From contig OY856187.1 of the NCBI GenBank assembly GCA_963693315.1, positions 426,367,748 to 426,431,747 of the forward strand: 64,000 nt of DNA. The letters are read 5' to 3'. The DNA comes from Diogma glabrata. Taxonomy: Eukaryota; Arthropoda; Insecta; Diptera; Cylindrotomidae. Each line of letters starts with the position of its first letter. Position 1 is the stretch's first letter. The notes below the pieces were generated by a model. That model was not told where the DNA came from. It saw only the letters and a list, made by a program, of their open reading frames with translations, and searched no databases. The translations under genes were made by a program, and so were the position numbers. Below, one piece after another: positions 35,205-43,595 of this stretch.

Positions 35205-35369
35205 GTTGGGTACGATATCTCGTAGATCAAAATCTAGTAAATCAAAATCTCGTTTTCAAAATCTCGTAAAACACAATCTCGTCATTCAAAATCTCGTAAT
35301 TCAAAATCTCGTAAGTTAGAATCTCGTAAGTTAAAATCTCGTAAATTTGTTGAATGTTATGAAATCGGC
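35205..35369 (+). repeat. AATCTCGTAA short-repeat cluster (MULE end-like)
   Basis: AAAATCTCGTAA-type words are repeated about nine times at 14-19 bp spacing. The same word clusters at 37,610-37,755 and at the axis (39,895-39,942), then in mirror image in the right arm. It therefore marks MULE-related ends. Confidence 0.7.
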
Positions 35370-35418
35370 AGCCGATTTCATAACATTCAACAAATTTACG
35401 AGATTTTAACTTACGAGA
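35322..35418. repeat. 97-bp perfect palindrome next to left breakpoint
   Basis: Arms of 48 bp around a single A at 35,370 (GAAATCGGC-A-GCCGATTTC). The same sequence in opposite orientation, with a central T, forms the axis of the large palindrome at 39,943. It is the likely foldback end of the MULE family. Confidence 0.9.
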
Positions 35419-35450
35419 GTAAGGTCGAGAGTAAGAGGACGAGAGTAAGT
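35419..35450. other. Breakpoint filler of three CGAGAGTAAG copies
   Basis: CGAGAGTAAG appears three times between the 97-bp palindrome and the first base of the palindrome arm, separated by 2-4 bases. It looks like a templated insertion copied from the adjacent repeat during end joining. Confidence 0.55.
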
Positions 35451-36290
35451 ATCCTGATGGAAGTTCACCAATGTCCAGCCTGTCCCAAAAAAAGGAACTA
35501 AATGTGATATTTCAAACTATAGACCAATAGCCTTACTCCCAGTCATGTCTAAAATATACGAGCACTATATTAATTCACACATATCCAAATTTTTGGAAGA
35601 CAACCATTTGATATCTGACAGTCGATACGGTTTTAGAATCAAAAGATCAACAACCGATCTATTGAACTATGTGGCACATCTTTGGAATAGCATCCTTGAG
35701 AAAGGTGGTGAAACGTACGTGATCGCATTAGACATCTCAAAAGCATTTGATCGAATCTGGCATGCCAACTTGATCAACAAGCTCGTTGCGTACGGTTTTC
35801 ATCCCGCAGTCGTGAAGTTGATTCAAAATTTTCTGTCTAACCGATATATCTCGGTATCTATAGATGGATTTTCTTCTGAGTCCAAATTAATAAACGCTGG
35901 TGTAGCCCAAGGCTCAGTTTTATCTCCCACTTTGTTCCTAATTTATATCAACGAACTGTTGCAAATCACCAGTAACCCAATAAATAGTTTTTCAGATGAT
36001 AGTACACTGCACAAGTCATTCGTACACCTCGGCCTCCTCAATAGACGTAAAAAATATTTTACTTCGCATCAATTACTCCACATTTATAAGTCCCATATTC
36101 GTCCCTGTATGGAGTATTGTTGTCAAGTTTGGGGCGCTGCATCTTTTACTATCCTGGCTCTTTTGGACTCTGTTCAAAAGCGAGCTATACGAATTGTTGG
36201 TGATCGAAATTTAACATTAGATCTTGATTCCCTACAACATCGTCGCTTAGTCGGGTACTTGATGATGAAGCTTCGTGTTTTAAGGTCAGT
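35451..36290 (+). pseudogene. Jockey-like reverse transcriptase fragment, left arm copy
   Basis: The open frame 35,545-36,315 (256 codons; the last residues come from the adjoining SINE-like piece) covers reverse transcriptase fingers and palm. Motifs are RYGFRIKRSTTDLL, motif A ALDISKAFDRIW (D63 and D69), motif B AQGSVLSPTLF, and motif C FSDD (149-152) where FADD or YADD is usual. The part before the arm start (the endonuclease) is missing, and the 3' end is cut by the inserted tRNA-like repeat. It is not functional. The family is commonly annotated as mobile element jockey; CR1-type is the alternative. Confidence 0.8.
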
Positions 36291-36540
36291 AAGTGGTTTT
36301 ATAGTGGTGTGTTGAGTGACCTAGAGGTTAGCACGCTGGAATCGAACTCGAAGAACGCAGGTTCAACTCCCATCTTGTTCAAAGTGTTAAAAGCAAAACA
36401 TAACCAATCATCAACACTCCGGTTTTCCAATTAACCGATTGTCAACCTATATGGTTGGTAAATTTGAAAAACACTAAGGGCTGATCACCCATATAAAACT
36501 AATCGATTAAATTAAGTCTTTAAAGTGAAAACAGACCATA
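36291..36540 (+). repeat. tRNA-derived SINE-like repeat, left arm copy
   Basis: A polymerase III-type pair is visible: an A-box-like TAGAGGTTAGCACGCTGG (36,322-36,339) and a B box GGTTCAACTCC (36,360-36,370). The spacing is that of a tRNA, followed by about 170 bp of unrelated tail. It interrupts the LINE reading frame right after MKLRVL. It is not a functional tRNA because the arms do not pair well. Confidence 0.55.
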
Positions 36541-36694
36541 AAATTAAATGAATTCAAATTAATACAGGTGGAGAACACTTGTTGACCGTCTACGTTCATG
36601 TATGGAACATATATACGGTAAAACTTTATCGGTGCTAAAATTCTCATTAGATCAAATTCAAATCTTTTTTAATGAAATTTCCGACTAGCCGTTT

Positions 36695-37430
36695 ATTCGG
36701 GCATGCCCTATTACATTCAACCCAAATATGGTAATTTGCATCCGGGTTTTATCAGGAAATACATCTGGTCTGCCTTTTAGGCTATACCCTATTTGTCTGA
36801 TCTGAGCATTTCATTTGATCAGGTACAAATAAGGTTGCCCTATTAAAGCTTACTATAGGGCAGCACTGTTTGAACTGATCCGGCTCTGACATCTAAAACC
36901 TATTCCTATAACGTAGTAAATGCCAGAGTAGGAATTCACTGGTAGAAGAAGGACATGCACTAATAGGATATTTACAGCTGGCCTACTACTGTATGCCCTG
37001 ATCTGAAGTCCTGTTTTATTTGACCAAATTTTGAAATTCACGTAAGCCGTATCCATTTTAGATATCCATAAGTAGTTTGTAAAATTTCACGCATAGTTTA
37101 GTTATGACTTCCCGTCTGAAAGACTCTGATAAGGGTTGCTAAGTATATATACTACACTTCATAATCTTTTTTCATCGTTTAGTTTTTAAAATATTTATTT
37201 AATTTATTAAAATTAAATAATCAAAATATTGTATTTGTTTATATTTTTTTATTGATTTTCTCTTTTTATTCCAGACGCACTAATTGAGCTGTGCCCTATT
37301 ACGGTGTGGATAGATTAAGGGGTTACATTCCTGATCAGGCTGCCTGGTCCGAACCTTATCAGTGGGTCCGACCCCTATCAGGGAAAGTCCGATCTGACCC
37401 GGATCTGAGTTTTAACACAATTTGCGAGTT
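36695..37430 (+). repeat. MITE-like repeat with CCCTATTAC and TGATCAGG words, left arm
   Basis: GCCCTATTAC occurs near both sides (about 36,706 and 37,290). Between and beyond are GC-richer words such as CCTGATCAGG and GTCCGACCCCTATCAGGG. A degenerate related copy lies at 50,860-51,015 in the opposite orientation, so this is a dispersed repeat. The 67-codon frame within is incidental. Confidence 0.45.
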
Positions 37431-37609
37431 AGGTGAGTCATAAATTGTATTGTTCAAGACGCAGTATCATTTTTTAATTTAAAAAAAACTTTTACTAAGA
37501 GTTATTATTAAACGGGGGGGATTAAATTCACAAATCATAGTTTCGTCATTTCGTGTACAAAATTCCAAATTATTTCCTTTTCATCTTAAAATTAATCTTT
37601 AAAAATGGC

Positions 37610-37755
37610 ACCACCACAAAATCTCGTTTGACAAAATCTCGTAGGTACGAAATCTCGTAAATTATTTTTATTAAATTTTCTTTGAACACGTAATGCAAAA
37701 TCTCGTAAGCTAAAATCTCGTAAATTAAAAATGTTCAAATCTCGTAAATCTCGGA
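37610..37755 (+). repeat. AATCTCGTAA cluster, MULE 3' side, left arm
   Basis: About seven AAATCTCGTAA-type words lie downstream of the minus-strand transposase gene. The 62-codon frame with repeated LRDF residues is the translation of this repeat read backwards and is not a gene. Confidence 0.6.
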
Positions 37756-37937
37756 ACTGAAAATTGAAAACATGTCGCAAAAAACATTGAAAAAAATTTT
37801 CAAATCAAAAATTCATTTTTATTCCAAAATCAAATTCATTAGTATAGAGTAGTATAGTGTACAAATAAAATAAAAAAATTAATACTATATCTTAACCTAA
37901 AGAAATGCTATAAGCAATTGATCTTAAATAGGTAACT

Positions 37938-38579
37938 TTATCCAGAGTATCTTTTTTTTATTATTTTATTTATTTTTTTATTTCGTAATTTGGTCTTTTT
38001 TCCCCTCTTAATAATTTCGCCGGCTTTGATTTTTTCGATACTTGTTATCGATATTATCAGTTCTTTAGACAAATCTGAGATTAGTTTGTATAGACCAGCG
38101 TTCTTTCTGCCAACGACAACTTTCAGCCGACGATGCCAAGCTTCTACACTGTTTTGTGTGCGAGGGAACGAAGAATTTGTCCCTCCTATTGACCAAAATT
38201 TTGGATCGTAGTGCGGCTTTCCTCTTTTAGTTTTTCCCGTAATGTATACCTTTTTCAACCACTTTCCAATTTTTTTGACGTCTGGGTCGTCAAATGTCTT
38301 ACTCAATTCAGAGTAATATATATCAACTTCTTCCGGCGGAACAAAAGCTAAACTTTTAAGCATGCGAATTTGAATGCTAAATGCTTCCGAGTTTCCGTAT
38401 TTTGCCGCTAAACGTTCCTTTTGAATCTTCCTCCAGATAATTTGTCCAAAGTGAAACAAGCATCCTTTAAAAATAGCCGAAGGAAAATATTCAAGGCACG
38501 CGGCAGCAATTGGTTTTTCGAAATCCGATATAATTGTTTGCGGATGCAAATGTATATTATTATCGCATGCCAATTTCAA
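37938..38579 (-). CDS. MULE transposase, C-terminal part, left arm copy
   Basis: The mirror image of 41,307-41,948 with identical translation; see that entry. It is read leftwards from the frame break at the A8 run (38,587-38,594 on the plus strand). Confidence 0.75.
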   Translation of the reverse strand: MKLACDNNIHLHPQTIISDFEKPIAAACLEYFPSAIFKGCLFHFGQIIWRKIQKERLAAKYGNSEAFSIQIRMLKSLAFVPPEEVDIYYSELSKTFDDPDVKKIGKWLKKVYITGKTKRGKPHYDPKFWSIGGTNSSFPRTQNSVEAWHRRLKVVVGRKNAGLYKLISDLSKELIISITSIEKIKAGEIIKRGKKTKLRNKKINKIIKKRYSG

Positions 38580-39283
38580 CAGGTTGAAAAAAAATCTTCG
38601 TACGCAATTTTAGATTTTTTGCTCATTAGGCAAAATACCAACGGTACAATCTGTCCTTCGATTTGCCCGTGCACAGAAAAAAGCTGCCGCATTAGTGTGG
38701 GGACGACGTAAAATGTTCCATCAACGAGCCAGCAATCTGCTTCGCCTAGTAGCTTTAAACTGGTTTTTGTTCCGAGAATAATGTTAATGCCCCCGTCGAA
38801 TTTAGATTCAGAAAGAACAAAAAGTTCACCTTCTAAATACCTTACAATTTCCGGTATTTCGATATCATCCAACGATTTTGGTTCTTTGATTTTTGAAGAA
38901 CGATTCTTCTTGATTTTGGCCTGTTGAGCTTCTTTGCTAGGAAGGTATATTCTAGCATTTGATTCCGATTCAACGATAGAGCTTCTTATTATTTTTGATG
39001 GTTTGATTTCCGTAGATTTTGCCAAACATTTCAAATTGTTATTTGCTCGTGCAACAGCTTTTTCTGATGCGGTAGGATCATGAGAATGTTCAGATGGACT
39101 TTTTAAAATATCAAGACTATCAATGTTTAGGTTTGTTACCATCCGACTTTTGCAACATAACGCTTTCGTTTTTGCACAAATCCAATTCCGTGTAGTTTTG
39201 GTTTTTCTATCAAGCGTATATGTAAAACCATCAATAAAGAGTTTCGGCTTTCCTTTATTCGATTCAAGCACCACAATTTCCAT
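38576..39283 (-). CDS. FLYWCH-MULE transposase, N-terminal part, left arm copy
   Basis: The mirror image of 40,603-41,310 with identical translation; see that entry. It starts at the ATG at 39,283. Confidence 0.75.
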   Translation of the reverse strand: MEIVVLESNKGKPKLFIDGFTYTLDRKTKTTRNWICAKTKALCCKSRMVTNLNIDSLDILKSPSEHSHDPTASEKAVARANNNLKCLAKSTEIKPSKIIRSSIVESESNARIYLPSKEAQQAKIKKNRSSKIKEPKSLDDIEIPEIVRYLEGELFVLSESKFDGGINIILGTKTSLKLLGEADCWLVDGTFYVVPTLMRQLFSVHGQIEGQIVPLVFCLMSKKSKIAYEDFFSTC

Positions 39284-39894
39284 GTTAAAAATATAATTTC
39301 CCTTAAACGATGATTGATGAATGATAGTGTTATAGGTTAAGTAAAACGAAAAAAAAAATTACCTTTAAAGCGTTTTTAAAAATTTGCTTTTTTTCAATTA
39401 CTTAGTGTGTCGTCTCTAAACAAATCTCAAATCACTAAAACAATTTGTAACAACGCGGATTTCGTTGCAATTGTTTTTTGAGTTCAAAAATTTTGCATAG
39501 TAACCGTTGTCAGGGTTAGATTTGAATTCAAAAGAATACTAGGTCTATTCAAAAAAATTTGAATTGTGAATCAAAATGTACATTCATCATAAAAATAAAG
39601 CAAAAGAAATAACCAAGTGGATTTGTTACAATGCCGTAACTATGTTAAAATGAAAGAAGCTTTTTACAATTATTAATATGATTTCTTTTGGCGTAGAGAA
39701 CCGAGAACAGGAGGTTGAGACAAAGTAAGTTCACTGTGCAATTGTGAGATTGAGGCACTTGTAAATTAAATACAGTATTAAATACCAATATAAATATATC
39801 CATGGCAGCGGCTAAGTTTTTTTTCTTATTAGCTTTGAAATTTATCTATATTTTTTAATAACTACTAAAGATGAATTAAAATTTTCACGGCAAC

Positions 39895-39991
39895 TCTCGT
39901 AAGTTAAAATCTCGTAAATTTGTTGAATGTTATGAAATCGGCTGCCGATTTCATAACATTCAACAAATTTACGAGATTTTAACTTACGAGA
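39895..39991. repeat. Axis of the giant palindrome
   Basis: CTCGTAAGTTAAAATCTCGT leads into GAAATCGGC, then the central T at 39,943, then the exact reverse complement. It matches the 97-bp palindrome at 35,322-35,418 in flipped orientation. A pre-existing short palindrome at the axis is what foldback-primed inverted duplication predicts. Confidence 0.9.
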
Positions 39992-40602
39992 GTTGCCGTG
40001 AAAATTTTAATTCATCTTTAGTAGTTATTAAAAAATATAGATAAATTTCAAAGCTAATAAGAAAAAAAACTTAGCCGCTGCCATGGATATATTTATATTG
40101 GTATTTAATACTGTATTTAATTTACAAGTGCCTCAATCTCACAATTGCACAGTGAACTTACTTTGTCTCAACCTCCTGTTCTCGGTTCTCTACGCCAAAA
40201 GAAATCATATTAATAATTGTAAAAAGCTTCTTTCATTTTAACATAGTTACGGCATTGTAACAAATCCACTTGGTTATTTCTTTTGCTTTATTTTTATGAT
40301 GAATGTACATTTTGATTCACAATTCAAATTTTTTTGAATAGACCTAGTATTCTTTTGAATTCAAATCTAACCCTGACAACGGTTACTATGCAAAATTTTT
40401 GAACTCAAAAAACAATTGCAACGAAATCCGCGTTGTTACAAATTGTTTTAGTGATTTGAGATTTGTTTAGAGACGACACACTAAGTAATTGAAAAAAAGC
40501 AAATTTTTAAAAACGCTTTAAAGGTAATTTTTTTTTTCGTTTTACTTAACCTATAACACTATCATTCATCAATCATCGTTTAAGGGAAATTATATTTTTA
40601 AC

Positions 40603-41310
40603 ATGGAAATTGTGGTGCTTGAATCGAATAAAGGAAAGCCGAAACTCTTTATTGATGGTTTTACATATACGCTTGATAGAAAAACCAAAACTACACGGAA
40701 TTGGATTTGTGCAAAAACGAAAGCGTTATGTTGCAAAAGTCGGATGGTAACAAACCTAAACATTGATAGTCTTGATATTTTAAAAAGTCCATCTGAACAT
40801 TCTCATGATCCTACCGCATCAGAAAAAGCTGTTGCACGAGCAAATAACAATTTGAAATGTTTGGCAAAATCTACGGAAATCAAACCATCAAAAATAATAA
40901 GAAGCTCTATCGTTGAATCGGAATCAAATGCTAGAATATACCTTCCTAGCAAAGAAGCTCAACAGGCCAAAATCAAGAAGAATCGTTCTTCAAAAATCAA
41001 AGAACCAAAATCGTTGGATGATATCGAAATACCGGAAATTGTAAGGTATTTAGAAGGTGAACTTTTTGTTCTTTCTGAATCTAAATTCGACGGGGGCATT
41101 AACATTATTCTCGGAACAAAAACCAGTTTAAAGCTACTAGGCGAAGCAGATTGCTGGCTCGTTGATGGAACATTTTACGTCGTCCCCACACTAATGCGGC
41201 AGCTTTTTTCTGTGCACGGGCAAATCGAAGGACAGATTGTACCGTTGGTATTTTGCCTAATGAGCAAAAAATCTAAAATTGCGTACGAAGATTTTTTTTC
41301 AACCTGTTGA
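40603..41310 (+). CDS. FLYWCH-MULE transposase, N-terminal part
   Basis: 235 codons from ATG 40,603. Residues about 10-68 form a FLYWCH-type zinc finger: GFTYT, then W34-x-C36, C43/C44, R47, and H66-x-H68. This domain binds DNA and is common at the N-terminus of insect MULE transposases. The MULE catalytic domain begins near residue 140 and carries the first catalytic aspartate in CWLVDGTFYVVP (D188), followed by SVHG. The frame ends at TGA 41,308-41,310, ten bases after the run of eight Ts at 41,292-41,299. The remaining catalytic residues are in the -1 frame downstream. ORF ends mirror the left arm exactly. The product would act in the nucleus, cutting and joining element ends. As single-frame translation it lacks two catalytic acids. 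Confidence 0.8.
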   Translation: MEIVVLESNKGKPKLFIDGFTYTLDRKTKTTRNWICAKTKALCCKSRMVTNLNIDSLDILKSPSEHSHDPTASEKAVARANNNLKCLAKSTEIKPSKIIRSSIVESESNARIYLPSKEAQQAKIKKNRSSKIKEPKSLDDIEIPEIVRYLEGELFVLSESKFDGGINIILGTKTSLKLLGEADCWLVDGTFYVVPTLMRQLFSVHGQIEGQIVPLVFCLMSKKSKIAYEDFFSTC

Positions 41311-41948
41311 AATTGGCATGCGATAATAATATACATTTGCATCCGCAAACAATTATATCGGATTTCGAAAAACCAATTGCTGCCGCGTGCCTTGAATATT
41401 TTCCTTCGGCTATTTTTAAAGGATGCTTGTTTCACTTTGGACAAATTATCTGGAGGAAGATTCAAAAGGAACGTTTAGCGGCAAAATACGGAAACTCGGA
41501 AGCATTTAGCATTCAAATTCGCATGCTTAAAAGTTTAGCTTTTGTTCCGCCGGAAGAAGTTGATATATATTACTCTGAATTGAGTAAGACATTTGACGAC
41601 CCAGACGTCAAAAAAATTGGAAAGTGGTTGAAAAAGGTATACATTACGGGAAAAACTAAAAGAGGAAAGCCGCACTACGATCCAAAATTTTGGTCAATAG
41701 GAGGGACAAATTCTTCGTTCCCTCGCACACAAAACAGTGTAGAAGCTTGGCATCGTCGGCTGAAAGTTGTCGTTGGCAGAAAGAACGCTGGTCTATACAA
41801 ACTAATCTCAGATTTGTCTAAAGAACTGATAATATCGATAACAAGTATCGAAAAAATCAAAGCCGGCGAAATTATTAAGAGGGGAAAAAAGACCAAATTA
41901 CGAAATAAAAAAATAAATAAAATAATAAAAAAAAGATACTCTGGATAA
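41307..41948 (+). CDS. MULE transposase, C-terminal part (-1 frame)
   Basis: 213 codons with no ATG at its head (it opens with TTG). It is better read as the continuation of 40,603-41,310 after a -1 slip on the T8 run. The second catalytic aspartate is in IISDFEKPIAAA (D19), the MULE C/H block is CLFHFGQIIW (C40, H43), and the third acid is in NSVEAWHRRL (E146). A lysine-rich tail ends at 41,948. The zero-frame codons across the run are gaT TTT TTT, which is exactly a U UUU UUU slippery heptamer. Programmed frameshifting would join both halves into one product of about 450 residues. A simple single-T loss is the other explanation. Both arms have the same break. Confidence 0.75.
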   Translation: MKLACDNNIHLHPQTIISDFEKPIAAACLEYFPSAIFKGCLFHFGQIIWRKIQKERLAAKYGNSEAFSIQIRMLKSLAFVPPEEVDIYYSELSKTFDDPDVKKIGKWLKKVYITGKTKRGKPHYDPKFWSIGGTNSSFPRTQNSVEAWHRRLKVVVGRKNAGLYKLISDLSKELIISITSIEKIKAGEIIKRGKKTKLRNKKINKIIKKRYSG

Positions 41949-42130
41949 AGTTACCTATTTAAGATCAATTGCTTATAGCATTTCTTTAGGTTAAGATATA
42001 GTATTAATTTTTTTATTTTATTTGTACACTATACTACTCTATACTAATGAATTTGATTTTGGAATAAAAATGAATTTTTGATTTGAAAATTTTTTTCAAT
42101 GTTTTTTGCGACATGTTTTCAATTTTCAGT

Positions 42131-42276
42131 TCCGAGATTTACGAGATTTGAACATTTTTAATTTACGAGATTTTAGCTTACGAGATTTTGCATTACGTGT
42201 TCAAAGAAAATTTAATAAAAATAATTTACGAGATTTCGTACCTACGAGATTTTGTCAAACGAGATTTTGTGGTGGT
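42131..42276 (-). repeat. TTACGAGATT cluster, MULE 3' side, right arm
   Basis: The mirror image of 37,610-37,755, lying 180 bp downstream of the transposase stop, where an element end is expected. Confidence 0.6.
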
Positions 42277-42455
42277 GCCATTTTTAAAGATTAATTTTAA
42301 GATGAAAAGGAAATAATTTGGAATTTTGTACACGAAATGACGAAACTATGATTTGTGAATTTAATCCCCCCCGTTTAATAATAACTCTTAGTAAAAGTTT
42401 TTTTTAAATTAAAAAATGATACTGCGTCTTGAACAATACAATTTATGACTCACCT

Positions 42456-43191
42456 AACTCGCAAATTGTGTTAAAACTCAGATCCGGGTCAGATCGGACT
42501 TTCCCTGATAGGGGTCGGACCCACTGATAAGGTTCGGACCAGGCAGCCTGATCAGGAATGTAACCCCTTAATCTATCCACACCGTAATAGGGCACAGCTC
42601 AATTAGTGCGTCTGGAATAAAAAGAGAAAATCAATAAAAAAATATAAACAAATACAATATTTTGATTATTTAATTTTAATAAATTAAATAAATATTTTAA
42701 AAACTAAACGATGAAAAAAGATTATGAAGTGTAGTATATATACTTAGCAACCCTTATCAGAGTCTTTCAGACGGGAAGTCATAACTAAACTATGCGTGAA
42801 ATTTTACAAACTACTTATGGATATCTAAAATGGATACGGCTTACGTGAATTTCAAAATTTGGTCAAATAAAACAGGACTTCAGATCAGGGCATACAGTAG
42901 TAGGCCAGCTGTAAATATCCTATTAGTGCATGTCCTTCTTCTACCAGTGAATTCCTACTCTGGCATTTACTACGTTATAGGAATAGGTTTTAGATGTCAG
43001 AGCCGGATCAGTTCAAACAGTGCTGCCCTATAGTAAGCTTTAATAGGGCAACCTTATTTGTACCTGATCAAATGAAATGCTCAGATCAGACAAATAGGGT
43101 ATAGCCTAAAAGGCAGACCAGATGTATTTCCTGATAAAACCCGGATGCAAATTACCATATTTGGGTTGAATGTAATAGGGCATGCCCGAAT
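42456..43191 (-). repeat. MITE-like repeat, right arm copy
   Basis: The mirror image of 36,695-37,430. Here it reads in the same orientation as the degenerate relative at 50,860-51,015: CTCAGAT...GGGT/CC, then CCTGATCAG-AATGTAAC. Confidence 0.45.
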
Positions 43192-43345
43192 AAACGGCTA
43201 GTCGGAAATTTCATTAAAAAAGATTTGAATTTGATCTAATGAGAATTTTAGCACCGATAAAGTTTTACCGTATATATGTTCCATACATGAACGTAGACGG
43301 TCAACAAGTGTTCTCCACCTGTATTAATTTGAATTCATTTAATTT

Positions 43346-43595
43346 TATGGTCTGTTTTCACTTTAAAGACTTAATTTAATCGATTAGTTTTATATGGGTG
43401 ATCAGCCCTTAGTGTTTTTCAAATTTACCAACCATATAGGTTGACAATCGGTTAATTGGAAAACCGGAGTGTTGATGATTGGTTATGTTTTGCTTTTAAC
43501 ACTTTGAACAAGATGGGAGTTGAACCTGCGTTCTTCGAGTTCGATTCCAGCGTGCTAACCTCTAGGTCACTCAACACACCACTATAAAACCACTT
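43346..43595 (-). repeat. tRNA-derived SINE-like repeat, right arm copy
   Basis: The mirror image of 36,291-36,540, with B box complement GGAGTTGAACC near 43,516-43,526. In the presumed ancestral right arm it sits inside the reverse transcriptase region of the minus-strand LINE. Confidence 0.55.

Noticed and set aside
37592..37780. 62-codon frame with repeated LRDF (and its mirror at 42,106-42,294)
   Set aside because: It is the AATCTCGTAA cluster read on the other strand. The period equals the DNA repeat.
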